Positions 45,370 through 57,400 are shown, counted from the first letter of the stretch. The stretch: DNA of 64,000 nt from Citrus sinensis (GCF_022201045.2 NC_068564.1:23093001-23157000), one strand, 5' to 3'. The notes: a model not told the origin generated them from the letters alone. Program-made: numbers and translations.

Positions 45370-46040
45370 TATTGAGGGGCTGGGCATAGGATTTTTAGGT
45401 ATCCAACCCAAAAGACTAGCCTATTGGGTAGAATGACATACTCTCCTTATATACCCAAGTATTTCCCCTCTGCTAGCCAATGTGGAATACAACTCAACAA
45501 TCCCCCTCTCGGACGAAACCATCGCCGGACCCCGGTCCTTTTGTTAGAGAGTTGTTGCACCACCATATTTCAGTTACTAGGGTCTAGCTCTAATACCAAT
45601 TGTTGGGGGGACTTGGCCTAGAATTTCTAGGTATTCAACCCAAAAGATTAGATTTTCTTTCGTGCCCCCCCCCCCCCCCCCCAAGCACGCCCATGTTGCT
45701 GCCGAGACTTGGCACAAAGCCACATGTTAAGCCATGGCATTCGGCCCACCCAACCTAAGGTGGTGATAGCAGGCCTTTATCCACCAACTCAGGTGTGTCT
45801 GACAAAAGGACCGGGGTTCGGCGGTGGTTTCATCTGAGGGGAGATTCTTGAGTTGTGTCCCACATTAGCTAGTAAATGAGATACACTTAGGCATATAAGG
45901 AGGGTAGGTCACTATATCAAATAGACCAGTCTTTTAGATTGGATACCTAAAAATTGTAGGCCCAGGTTGGGTGGAGTGATATTTTCTATTTATATTCCCA
46001 AATATCTCTTCTTTACTAATCAATGTGGGACATAACTTAA
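45370..46040. mobile_element. cluster of inverted TRIM (miniature LTR) sequences
   Basis: A TRIM on minus has a 3' LTR at 45499-45370 (TGTTGAGTTGTATTCCACAT), a polypurine tract (GAGAGGGGGA) just before it, and a tRNA-Met-type primer site (TTGGTATTAGAGC, about 45601-45587) next to a partial 5' LTR ending CCCCCAACA. Then, in plus orientation, the same internal block (ACAAAAGGACCGGGGTTCGG, about 45800) leads into a second LTR copy (45846 to about 45968). A third LTR start, again on minus, occupies about 46036-45975. An 18-base C run (45666-45682) sits in the middle. There is no coding sequence. Confidence 0.75.
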
Positions 46041-46588
46041 CAAGGAAAGTGTTAAATTGTATGTTAATTATCAAAATATTGATGACTATAATTATTGATT
46101 TAAGGTTCTATTCAAATTAATAAAAGAGACCTCTCAGAGAAATGTCTCTAATCCTATTAATGACTAATGAATGCTCGCATATTTGGAATAAAGTAATATG
46201 TTCGATATACGCAATTAAAGTAGCAACTTCATTTCGGGATCGATTTTAATTGAAAAATGAAAACAGTAAGGTGTGATAATAAAATTAATTATTAAGCGAA
46301 TGTGAATTTTGTAGATCTGAGTGTTTCTTTTACAGTTTTGTAAACAATTTCTGTCGTCTAAATAATTGAGCTATTAATGGAATTACAATCTCCAAACAAA
46401 ACTTCTAATGAGGGTGACCGCAAATAAGCATCATTAATAACACAATGAGCATAAGTTGTAGAGTAATATTTGAAAGAACAAAATAAGCTAAGTAATTATT
46501 TTGGTAATTGTTTGTCCTTTAAACTTAATGATGCAACGATAGTAATTATCCAAACATAAATAGAGGAATTACGTATCTCAAAATTTCA
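46041..46588. other. upstream region of protease copy 2
   Basis: Non-coding. From about 46440 it aligns with the upstream segments of the other copies (TTGTTTGTCCTTTAAACTTA). The TATA-like ATAAATAG at 46555-46562 is 30 bp before the start codon. Confidence 0.5.
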
Positions 46589-47637
46589 ATGAAGATAATC
46601 TTTATTCTAGCAAGCATAGCTATGTTCCAATCTTTCGTTTCTCTTCTATCCTTTATTCTGTTCATTACTCGACCTGAACTAAATCTCCTCAATATAATAG
46701 CTACCAAAAGTTTTAGCCTAGATTTATTCGTAGTGACTCCATGAAATCCCTTTTCCATCCTAGAAATCTCACCTTCCGCAAAAAAGTGAAAAATTACTCT
46801 AGAAATTTTGAATTTCGGGTTGCATATCTAATGTCTATCCTAAACAATAATCGAGCCGCCATACACCCTGACATGATGCGCTTTTTTGTATATCATTATC
46901 ATAACTCCTGCCTAGTGGCTCTATGCATTGGCACTCCTCCTGTAGGCAACCTGCATTTTTTAGACACGGGCTCTGGTCTAACTTGGATTCAATGCCAAGC
47001 TTGCAAGTCCTGTTATAACCAAAGCTACCCAGTATTCGATCCACGAAATCAAGAAATTCTCTTGTTACCATCCTTTCTATACGCCTTCTTTACAAAGCGT
47101 CAATGGAGAATGCGTATATAAAATACAATACATGGATGGTTGTTCAACTAAAAGGGTTGCTTCTCAGGAAGAGTTCACTGTATTGTCACATAATAATCAA
47201 CCCCACACACCGACTTATTCAGGTACTCTATGGCTGCTTAGATGACAGCCAAGGTTCAAGGGAAGGTAAATATGGTGCTATTGCTGGAATCTTAAGCCTA
47301 AACAAAGATCTAAGGTCACTCATACTTTAATGGGGAAGTTTCATTTTGCTTTGCTTCTCCTACTACCTTCCTAAACGGAAACTATCCAGTAACTTTTCTA
47401 AAGTTTGGCATTAACATGGGCGACAAAGGAGGTTCTACTTCAACCACCCCATTTGTTAATCATTCTAACTCTTATTACTTAAATTTGTTGGACATAAGCA
47501 TGGAAAACAAATGTTTGATTATCCACCCTTTACATTTGATATTAAACCTGATGGAAGAAGTTGTTGCTTCATTGATTTTGGAATTGGAATCACCTATATC
47601 CATAAAAATGCATATTGGAAATTGTACATGGAATTAT
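46589..47637 (+). pseudogene. aspartic protease copy 2, heavily damaged and cut
   Basis: A signal-peptide-like start (FQSFVSLLSFILFI) leads to a frame break at the LIHRDS-equivalent position. The frame from about 46741 covers the prosegment and first catalytic site (HFLDTGSGLTWIQCQACKSC). More breaks occur near 47045, 47110 and 47330. The second site reads CFIDFGIGITYI, so the DSG is now DFG. The sequence ends at 47637, where a gypsy LTR begins. It is much more decayed than copy 1. Confidence 0.85.
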
Positions 47638-48134
47638 TGATGGAGTGGACATAGTGGAAGCGGAAATGGCAGGGTAGAAAGCACTAGATATCGTTCTAGT
47701 ATGAATCAAGCTAATGCGATTAGCTTACGATCTAATCGAAGTATGATTAGATCTCGTTCTAACCCAAACGACTCAATGAAATTTTTAATAAAGCACAAAG
47801 CGAGATTAGATGACGCTCTAATCCAAATGACTCTATAAGAGAGATTTTGATAGACAATCTTAAAGGAAATTATAAAAGAGAGGTTTTATTGAATAATTGA
47901 ATATGAAGTTATGAAAATAATAATAATAAATCTCTATTTATAATAAAGGAAACTCACTTTTCTAAAGTAAATCTACTTCCCTAAGTTAATTTAAAAAGGG
48001 GAAACAAAATCACAATTATAATAGAAATAAAATACTAAATCATATATCATAATAGACTCCAATTAAAATAAAAAGCCCCTAGAATAATGAAAATTCTGAA
48101 ATCCTATATTAACCTAAATTAACATCCTACATCA
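47638..48134 (-). repeat. 3' LTR of the gag-only gypsy element (497 bp)
   Basis: The ends are TGATG (right, read on minus) and CATCA (left). On minus a TATAAATAG box lies near 47942-47934. It interrupts protease copy 2 directly after AATTAT. Confidence 0.78.
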
Positions 48135-48679
48135 TTCTCCCCCTCTTAAACAAAACCCATCTTCAAGTTCGAATACAATCTGGGGGATGAAACTTATAGT
48201 GTAAGACCAAATCATCTTATAATTTGAACTTATTGTTTTTCTCATCAACCGTTTTCGAAACTTTGAAGAATCCATACTTCATCAACTTCCTCTACTTGTA
48301 CATTCTTCGAGGTGATGAAGACTTTCAAGAATGAGTAGTGATCAAATAACTGTTGTCTTTTCCCAATTGTCATTCAATGCGCTCTCCAATAAATTTCACT
48401 TTTTGAATCAAATCTTCTTCAAGCACAATCTTCTTGTCTTTAATGTGAATAGGTAGAACCACTTAATTCATTTCAGCTTCTTCAACTTGAATTTGCTGTA
48501 CAACTTTGATCGTACTGTTAGACTCAATACACAAATCAAAAGTAGGTTGTTCTTCTTTAAAAATCCCTAGAGAGATAAAAAGTCTCATCATCTTCAACAC
48601 TTGACTTGTCCTACAAGGAAACATCGTGCACATTTTTGCTTAAATTGTCATATTGAAATTTTAAATCAATAATGAATTA

Positions 48680-49360
48680 TACCTTTTCTTCTGTAACATT
48701 AGACACTTTTTCAGCATGTGGAGAAGCATAAACTTCTTTCATCTAGATATTTTTCACTTTAGGCACTTTCATAGAAACACGCCATTCCTTGATTAAATCT
48801 CGAATTTTGTCAAGTCTTTTAATCACATCATCAAAGTTTCTTTGTCGTTGTCACTCAATTTGCAATTCGATTTGCTTGGCTAAATAAATTGCATATTGTA
48901 AAACATAGGTAGTGTATGTAGGCATTCTTTCTTGAACATATAAATTGAGCCATTTCACAAATCTTATAATTGTATTCTCTTCAGGTTCTTAAAAATATGT
49001 ACGCCGATAAAATTGTTCAAACTCACAAGTATAATCAGAAACTAATCTCGTACCTTGTTGTAACAAACAATAATCAAGAGCGATAAACTCAAATAGTAGA
49101 ATACGCTTCACACGGTTCCATGATTGAATTTTGCATTTGCCATCAAGTCGAGAAATTTGCAACTCTTCCCACCACTCTGAAACACTTATGCTTAATTTAC
49201 TAATAGCAAATGATACTTGCTCTTCTTTAGGAGTGCCCTAAACTATAAACCAATACTCAATCTTGTCCAACTAATCAAGAAATTGTTTTGGACAAGTGTA
49301 TGCAAATAATTCTAATATATGATAAATAGAAGAGCAAGGATGGTAGTTTGCCATTCAAGT
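48680..49360 (-). pseudogene. gag remnant of the gypsy element
   Basis: On minus the fragments FLDWLDKIEYWF-like, then SVSEWWEELQISRLDGKCKI and SWNRVKRILLFEFIALDY (about 49180-49060), and CEFEQFYRR match the retrotransposon gag core (WW...GK.KI..W..MK). Stops interrupt it several times. A Pro/His/Ser-rich leader region is on the 49360-50080 side. Confidence 0.6.
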
Positions 49361-50623
49361 TTCCACACAATGGCAAAATTGTAATTCAGGCTCAACTCTC
49401 GGGTTTAGTATGGTCGGCGGCCGGTGGTCGTGATTGGGACCGGAGGGTGTCAGATCTAGAAGATTTGGTGGTAAGGAATATGATGGTGGTCGTGGATTAG
49501 CCAGACTTGCAACAGTTTTTCGTGAATTCTGGCTCAAAATTGTGGCGGCTTGCGGTGATTAGGTGGCTTTTTTTACAGTATAGATTCCGGCGATGATCGT
49601 TCATGATGATGGCTGGGTTTTGATTATTGAAGGTTGGGGAATCTTGTAGTGATTGTGGTCAATGGCAAAAGTGGTCAGTTTCACGGCGGCGAGTGGGAGG
49701 AGAGCTTGTGGGTTTTAGGCGATTCGTAGCTATTCGGGCGACAATTGAGATGGAAATATCTAGGGTTTGGTTGTTAGATGATGGTGAGTTTGGTGGCGAT
49801 GTTGGCTAACGGTGAGGGCGACTGACGGTGGTGGATTTAGAGGGGAAGGCCTTGGGTTGTGGGGTTTCATGAGGTGGTTTTAATGGCGCGATTTCAATTA
49901 GGTTGGGTCGGGATTTAGTCAGTTATGGCTGCTGAGTTTGGTGGTTGTCGTGCTAGTGGAAGTGGTGATGTGGCTTGGTGTGGCGAATAAGGTTTCAATT
50001 TTTTTTTTTTTTTTGCGATGGATTTGGTGGGAATGGATGAGGTATCTAAGAAAGCTGTGAGATTCACAAAGAACCTCTCTAATACCAATTGATGGAGCGG
50101 GTGTAGCGGAAGCGAAAATTTTAGGGTTATACCCAAGAATTAAATTTATTCTAGGACCTGATCTTGAAATAATAAAAGACATATTTGAATATAGTGTTAT
50201 TAACCTTATTTATGTCAGTGAAAAATACAAGAGCTAAAATTACTTCTAGAAAAGATCAAAGAAACTATTGTCACCCTTAAAAGAGAAACCAAGACAAAAG
50301 AAACGATTATTGTCAAATTGCTTACTACTTTCCTAGAGTACTATAATAATATATGGTACCTAGAACAACGTATGATAAAAGTTGGAATTAGCAATATAAG
50401 GGTTAATCCAACCATTGATTTAGATCAAGTATACAATGACTATGATCCTAAATCATTTGAACCTAAAGCTCTCTCGAGCAAAAAGGCAATTCGAATGAAA
50501 GTTCTTTGTGAATAGCTCGAAAGGACAAGTAAAGAAAGAGTATGATTTTACCATTTCAGACAAAGATATATTATATTTTCCTTAGCATATATGAAAGGTA
50601 TGATAGCACACCAAGCCATCTTA

Positions 50624-50927
50624 AAAAAGAGAAAGGTGATATATGAAAGTCTTATGAAATCTAACCAAGAAACGCACCATGAGGTATGTAAGGTGCTCAA
50701 GCAAAATATGAATTATGGCTTTTGTTACAAAAGATAAAAAAAAAAAAAGAGCCAACAAAGATAATTTGTCGCCAAAAAAGAGAAGGTGATATATGAAAGT
50801 CTTATAAAATCTAGCCAGAAAACACATCATGAGATATGTAAGGTGCTCAAGCAAAATAAGAATTTTGGCTTTTGCTACAAAAGACTAAAAAAAAAAAAAT
50901 AGAGCCAACAAAGATGATATGTCGCTA
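50624..50927. repeat. two tandem units of about 151 bp
   Basis: Both units contain GTGATATATGAAAGTCTTAT, TATGTAAGGTGCTCAAGCAA and a run of A before GAGCCAACAAAGAT. They differ at scattered positions, so the duplication is not recent. Confidence 0.8.
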
Positions 50928-52911
50928 AATGAAGACCTCAAGATTGGCTCGTGATAGGAAACCACTGAAAAGATAAAAGATATTAACTAAAAGCATCAAT
51001 AATTCAGGAAAAAAGAATCTAAGGGACGAGATAAGCTTTATCGGAATCCTTATTCCTAAAAGTTGATAAGGAAAGGGAGCCACGGAGGTCAACAAAGGTT
51101 CATAAGTTTAACTACAGATATGAGCCATGCATGCGGTCATGCATGTTGCATGCAATACCATGCAAGACTTATTTACGTATGGATTAAAGAGTGGTTGTTT
51201 GTTGGAGCAAGGCAAGGAAATTACCACGTCAAGCCACGTTGCGGATCGTGTGGAGAATCAAATTAAGTGGGATTTTATTTCTATTTCTAGTTTGTTATTT
51301 AAGATTGCTCAGTTATTTAAATTGATTTTAGCCGTGAATTGTGGCTACAAATCCTTAGTAGTGTTTGTATTAACTACTATAAATAAGCTCCAGCAATTAA
51401 TAAAAGGATTATGCAGAAAATTATCTCAAAGTACTATTCTTGGTCGTTCTCACCGTAAGTAGAACAACGTAAACTTAGCCATTGTTGAACGTTTTTGATT
51501 GGGACCTATCAAAAGCAATCATGTGAAGATTGTTAGCTAGAAGAAAAAGAGGATGACAACTATCCTCAATAATAAAAGGAGGAGGGTCACTTTATCTCAA
51601 CAGAATCAACCATGAAAATGTAATAAGTGTCATGCAAGGAGATATAATCTTATCTCATCAAGTTTATAAATAAGAGTCATATAAAAAAGGAAGGGCATCC
51701 TCTCATTAGCATCTATATTTACTCTTCTAGAGTCTCATCGATATTCTCATTTATATCTTTAAACTTCCTTTGTAAAAATTCAATAATGAAATAAATAAAA
51801 AATTTTTTTAATTAAATTATCATCTTGATACATCTTATCTTGATTTTAGAAAAATATTCAGAATCTTACGTGCCAACACTTGTGTTAAACGAAAAAGACT
51901 TTATATTACTAAGCATTCTCCCTTAAACGATTACAAGAAGATCACTTAAATAGATCTATTAGGCCATTTTGCAGTATGTTGCATTGGGCCATGTGGAGTC
52001 ATCATTGGGGTGATTCCGAAAGATGTGTGGAGCTATGGTGATGCTGATTGCGAACTAAATTGTGGTTGGAGTTAGCTAGCAATTGTCTATTCCAGAATTC
52101 TAAGGAATAATACACTTATTAGTATTCTGAATTATCTTCTTATATTTTGCACAAACTATTTTTTTATAAATAAAACTCTTTTTATTTTATTCTTATAAAT
52201 AAAACTCTTTTTAGTGAAATTATCATCTTGATACATATTATCTTGATTTTAGAAAAATATCAAGAATCTTATGTGCCAACATTGATTAGTAAAATTATCA
52301 TTTTAAAGAATAGTACACTGATTAGTATTCTGAATTATCTTGTTATATTTTGCACAAACCCTTTTTTATAAATAAAACTCTTTTTTAGTGAAATTATCAT
52401 CTTGATACATCTTATCTTGATTTTAGAAAAATGTTGGACCTTGATTGTTTTCTAGAATTTTATAAGATATGGGGTGATGATAATAACTCAATTTCATAAA
52501 AATGAAAAAAATCAGTCAATAAATTTATAGATGTAATTGATAATCTAGATTTTAGTCAAGAATATCAAGTTATTGATGCAATAGAAATTATTAAAACTCA
52601 ATTAATTGCAAGCAAATGCTTGTACAAAGATATGAGAGAATAAACATTGATGATAACAATGAAATATTTAACACCTTCGAGGAAGAAAGTAAGATAGGAT
52701 TGATAGAATCTATTCTAACCAATTTGAAATAATTCAAGACTAATGCAAAATGAATAACAGGATACAAGAACGTCCATAATAAAATTAAATAATGGATAAT
52801 AACAATAAGAACAATAACAATAACAGTAGTATGAAATTTTTAATTTAGAATGCTGAATTTAGATTAGAAAATCTATGTGAAGATATTGATGGTATGTAAC
52901 TTGGATAGGAA

Positions 52912-52921
<10 letters not shown>

Positions 52922-52966
<45 letters not shown>
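52922..52966. repeat. AG microsatellite
   Basis: About 22 uninterrupted AG units. Confidence 0.95.
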
Positions 52967-52969
<3 letters not shown>

Positions 52970-53389
52970 TGCTCCATGCCTCCAGAGAGAAAAGGAATTA
53001 TAAATGTAGGTGCTAATTTATATTCAGAATTTATAAATGTAGGTGCTAATATATATTCAAAATTTATAAATCGGAGAATATGATATATGAAAGCTTGGTT
53101 AATTTTGTTTCAACAAAATACAAAGGAAGATTTGACCTCATTGATGAATCGAAAAAGTTACCCTCAACCTCAATAATGAAAGAAGGAAGAGTTAAAAAGT
53201 AACAGAACTTTAAAACTTAAAAACAAGGACGGAGAATTAACCTTTGCGCAGCATGCTTGCTATTCATCTCTCATTCGAGCAGATACCGAAATATATTCTT
53301 TTTTGCCAAGCTATGTTATTACAATCACAGGTACAAGTTTGACCAAATGGGTCTATTTGAATCAATCTAGTGGACGCATTTTAATGCCC

Positions 53390-54237
53390 TTTACAATGAC
53401 AGTGTACTCTTGTCTCTCTGTGGCATTTCGTCGAGCAGTTGACTCATTACAGCAAACACCTTCTCGTTCTAACAGGACACTATAATTTGCAGGACTTTAA
53501 ACATAAAAATATCTTTGTAAAGCATGCATATATACCTTTGACATAATCTAATCTAATTAACTATTATATCTTCTTAATTTTATCGTGCAGCTGATTTTCA
53601 TGAATTATTGTTTATTTTTTACACATTGTAAAGATCAAGTTTGAAGATTGTTTGGATGTGCCAACTCTGTAGAGTTTAGTGCGTCCTAAAATATTTGTTC
53701 TGATGAAAAATGAGATAACATTTAATTATTAATATATCTTATATCCGATTTTTCAGTTTATGTTATTTCTGCGATTGAAGTAATGGAATTGAAGTCTGCA
53801 AGCAAACATTATTGAGGGTTAATTATCTCCAGATATTTATTAATTGTACAAACAGTGAGCATTAACTGCAGAGTAATATTAGCATGAACCAAATTAAGCT
53901 AAGTGATTATTAGTGCACTTTTTTTTTCCTTTTAAACATAATCATATGAGTTGATAGGAAGTTTTGAAGATTATGATGCATTGAAATATATTAATTATCC
54001 AAACGTATGATGTCATTCCTTTGGTTTAAAATATCATCATAAACAGAGATGCTATATCTCCATTCTTTAATCAAGCTTAGCTCATCTATTTTTCTTCTAA
54101 GGATGGGAGCACTCAATCTTTTGTTTCACTTTTGTTGCCCCTGACTATGCTCATCACTCTGCCTGAAGTACTAGAACTTCCTACAGCAGCAGCCAAAAGT
54201 TTTAGCTTAGAGCTCATTCATGGAGACTCCATACAGT
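53390..54237 (+). repeat. duplicated block carrying protease copy 3 and its upstream region
   Basis: This block aligns with 55460-56345. Shared landmarks are AATGACAGTG, TCTAACAGGAC, GACTTTAAACATAAAAA, GAATTATTGTTTATTT and GGGTTAATTATCTCCAGATAT, followed by the protease start. The second block is interrupted less, and the first ends inside the protease prosegment. Confidence 0.75.
54103..54237 (+). pseudogene. aspartic protease copy 3, N-terminal fragment
   Basis: ATG at 54103. A base change or indel shifts the frame in the signal peptide (stop after about 14 codons). The correct frame then gives MLITLPEVLELPTAAAKSFS and LELIHGDSIQ. Similarity stops at 54237, before any catalytic site. Confidence 0.78.
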
Positions 54238-54503
54238 AATACAATGATCAATAACTAACATAAGGATCTCAAAAGTCTACCTCAGTTTCAGCATGCACAG
54301 TATCAGTTTGGCCTGCTGAAAATCTTGTACTTACCATGGGACAGTGCGTATCCTCGAACCTAAATTTAATGTATTTAATTAATTGAGACCGAATTTATAA
54401 TCTAACTTAACTAAAAAGAAAATATCTTTTGAAATTTTTGAACTAAGTGGAGTCAAGCGCCTTGAGTTATGTCGACATGAAACAATTTCTTTAAACATAT
54501 TAA

Positions 54504-55446
54504 TGTTGCGTTTACTTCCTGGATTGGGGAATCGGAATCCGGAATCAGAATCATTAATGATGTTTACTTCGCAAAATTGAGTCAGGAATCAGAATCGGAA
54601 TCGTGGGGCCTACCACAATTTGAGAATGAGGAATGAGAGACTCATTCCCAAGGGGGAGGTGGGAATGAGTCTCCCATTCTCAAGATTGACCATTTTACTC
54701 TCCCCAAAATTAAAAATGTCCATTTTGTCATCTTTTATAATTAATTAATATATTATTATAATTAATTAATTTATATATTATGATTAATTTATATATAAAT
54801 ACATTATTACCTATAAGTATTAAAAATTATAGTTCTTGAATAAATAATCACAATAATTAATATATTATTATTGTAATTAATTAATTAATTAATATACTAT
54901 TATAATAATTATTAATATAATTGTTATAATTAATTCATATATTATTATTAATTAAATAAATAATAATATTATTAATTAATTAAATAATTAATTATTAATA
55001 CTAATTAATATATTAATATATCATTAACAATAATTATTAATAATTATAATTTTTGAATAAAAAATCACAATAATTAATATATTATTTTAATTAAGTAATT
55101 AATATTAATATTATTAGTTAATATATTTTTATAATAATTGTTAATATAATTATTATAAGTAATTAATTAAAAAATTTTAGAATTAATTAATATATTAGTT
55201 AATAATAATTATGACAATAATCCATTAAGTACTTTTTAGTAATTTGTTACAATCTAACTCATTCCGATTCCGATTCAAAAACAAAGTAAACATATTAATG
55301 GCAATCTAGCTTATTCCGATTTCAATTCCTACAGTTCAAGTAAATAACTTATTTTGATTCACATTCTTTATTCTCATTCCAACCTATTCTCATTCCTGCC
55401 CATTTCGATTCTAACTTATTCGGATTCCAGTTTAGTAAACGCATCA
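54504..55446. mobile_element. PIF/Harbinger-like MITE B
   Basis: A 943-bp element between TAA duplications (54501-54503, 55447-55449). The terminal inverted repeats TGTTGCGTTTACT and (inward from the right) TGATGCGTTTACT differ at one of 13 positions. Subterminal GGAATCGGAATCC-type repeats surround an A/T-rich core of TTAATTAAT motifs. Same ends and layout as MITE A, but a diverged subfamily (GGAATC rather than GGAGTGGGA). Confidence 0.85.
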
Positions 55447-55459
55447 TAAGTTTATTATA

Positions 55460-56345
55460 GTTAGCTCTCTCAATGACAGTGCACTCGTCTTATGCAACCA
55501 AGCTGTCTAGAGAAAGTGCTGCCGAGTCACCCATGCCAATGCTTGCTGGATGATGAATGTTGAGTTAGCTCTCTGTGGTGTTTCGTCGAGAGTTGATTCA
55601 TTCCATCAAGCACCTTATCATTCTAACAGGACGTTACAACCATTAGGCTACGAGAGTGGTTTTTATCGTCTGTAAGACTTTAAACATAAAAAATATTTGT
55701 AAAATTTATGTATGTACCTTTAACATAATCTAACCTGATTAATTAATAAATTTTATTAATTTTAATATCCAAAAATAGATATTCAATAATTTTAATGTGG
55801 GGCGTCGTTTTCAGGAATTATTGTTTATTTCATAAAATATTTGTACTGATGAAAACTGAGTTTATACTAGTTTCTCTTTCATTTTTTATTATTAGCTTAT
55901 ATTATTTCTATGATTGAACCAAGCACACACTAATGAGGGTTAATTATCTCCAGATATGCATTAACAATACAAACCGTGAGCATTTACTGCAAAGTCATAT
56001 TAGCATGCACCAAATTAGGCCATGTAATAATTATTGTTATTGTTTGTCCTTTAGACAGAATTATTTGAGTTGGCATAGGCAGTTCTGAAGATTATGATGC
56101 ATTTAACCATATTAATTATCCAGACATATATGATGGCTTTCCTTTGGTTTAATGTATCATCATAAGTAGAGGTGTTATATCTCCACTCTTCAATCAAGCT
56201 CACCTTTTTTCACTTCTAAGCATGGATACATTTCAATCTTTTTTTTTTCCTCTTCAATTTCCCCTGATTCTGCTCTTCACTATGCCTGAAGTACTAAAAC
56301 TCCCGAAAACAGCAGCCGAAAGTTTTAGCCTAGAGCTCATTCATA
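55460..56345 (+). repeat. duplicated block carrying protease copy 4 and its upstream region
   Basis: Partner of 53390-54237 (see there). It keeps an extra segment (55500-55560) absent from the other copy. Confidence 0.72.
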
Positions 56346-56540
56346 GAGACTCTATAAAATCTCCATTTTATCCTGGAAATCTGATCTTCCGTGAAAGATT
56401 AAAGAGCTATTCCGAAAATTTTGAATTTTGGGCTGCATATCTGATGTCCATTCGGAACAAGAATCAAGACACAAAACCTGTTTGGATGCGCCCTTATGTA
56501 TACCGTTATAAAGTCTTCTATTTGGTGAAAGTAAGCATAG
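56222..56540 (+). pseudogene. aspartic protease copy 4, cut by a chromovirus
   Basis: An intact reading frame gives the signal peptide (FFFPLQFPLILLFTM), prosegment (SFSLELIHRDSIKSPFYPGN) and the stretch to YRYKVFYLVKVSI, just before the first catalytic site. Alignment to copies 1 and 2 then fails because retrotransposon LTR sequence begins. Everything with catalytic residues is lost. Confidence 0.82.
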
Positions 56541-56851
56541 TGTCACGGGATGAGTGTTTTGCGCAACGAACTCGTACAACACTTAGACAACTCTTGTCGA
56601 AAGTTGCTAAGTAAGCATTCTGTGAAAGATTAAAGAGCTACTCGAAAAATTTTGAATTTTGGGCTGCATATCTGATGTCCATTCGGAACAAGAATCAAGA
56701 CACAAAACCTGTTTGGATGCGCCCTTATGTATACCTTATAAAGTCTTCTATTTGGTGAAAGTAAGCATAGTGTCATGGGATGAGTGTTTTGCGCAACGAA
56801 CCCGTGCAACACTTAGACAACTCTTGTCGAAAGTTGCTAAGTAAGCCTTTA
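56391..56851. repeat. 231-bp tandem duplication across the protease/LTR junction
   Basis: Units 56391-56621 and 56622-56851 are nearly identical (about one substitution per 30 bp and a 1-base gap). Each holds about 150 bp of protease copy 4 followed by about 80 bp of the chromovirus LTR end. Confidence 0.9.
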
Positions 56852-57230
56852 AGCTTCTCGACTAGCTAAGCCTAGAGGTTTTCGAAAGAGCTAGAGAGAA
56901 GAGAGCAATGGAGCTGAAAGAGGAAAATTGTATTACTCGCATGAGTGATTACAAGAGAGCTTACAAGAGTGCTTGAGTTGCTTGCTCTAAGTTTAATGCT
57001 TAATTGCCAAATGCCATGCCCTATTTATAGGGAGGCTTGCCAAGCTCTATAGTTCTAGAGAATTCTACTAACTTGCCTAAATATCTAGATATTCACATGT
57101 GCTAGAGATGTGTAGAGAATTTTAGATATGTACAAGCTTGAGATGTGCTAGAGTTAGCTAGAAAATTCTAGAATCGGGCCAAGCTAGCACTCTTGGCTTA
57201 GATTTGGGTTAGGAACTTAGGCGGTCCGCA
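56771..57230 (-). repeat. 3' LTR of the chromovirus (460 bp)
   Basis: On minus it starts TGCGGACCGCC right after the polypurine tract and ends CCATGACA. TATAAATAG (57030-57022) is the promoter, followed by GAGTAATACAATTTTCC near the presumed polyadenylation zone. Confidence 0.72.
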
Positions 57231-57400
57231 ATATCCTCCCCCATCTAAGCTTGCGGCATCCTTGTAGTGCTCTTGTGCTTGAACTTTTGGATATGCTCAG
57301 CGAATTGCCACAAATCATCTTCGCGATCCCAATGGGCTTCGCTCTTGGGGAGGATTTTCCACTTCACCAAGTACTCATTGTATAATGGTACGACTCTCCT

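Larger units (their letters stand above)
47638..50135 (-). mobile_element. gag-only Ty3/gypsy element inserted in protease copy 2
   Basis: The element is on minus. Its 3' LTR is 48134-47638, with TGATG...CATCA ends and a polypurine tract AAGAGGGGGAGAA just before it. A tRNA-Met-type primer site (ATTGGTATTAGAG) lies at 50089-50077, next to an LTR tail starting at 50090. Between them is a gag remnant only. The right LTR can be followed for only about 40 bp (TGATGGAGCGGGTGTAGCGG) before similarity to the left LTR fades. Confidence 0.7.
50136..53389. other. A/T-rich, internally repeated region of unknown origin
   Basis: Several local repeats are visible. A unit of about 151 bp is duplicated in tandem (50624-50774, 50775-50927). 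A 45-bp motif (TTATCATCTTGATACAT.TTA) recurs at about 51824, 52217 and 52391. A block of about 100 bp with AGTATTCTGAATTATCTT recurs at 52118 and 52321. The frame 50241-50513 (ETIVTLKRETKTKETIIVKL...) looks coding-like but is unrecognised. Around 51363-51400 a TATAAATAAGC box with a polyadenylation-like AATAAAAGG resembles an LTR. It may include pieces of another virus-like or retroelement. Confidence 0.4.

Noticed and set aside
51063..51500. solo LTR
   Set aside because: TATA and polyadenylation-like sequences exist, but no TG...CA ends or duplications could be placed.
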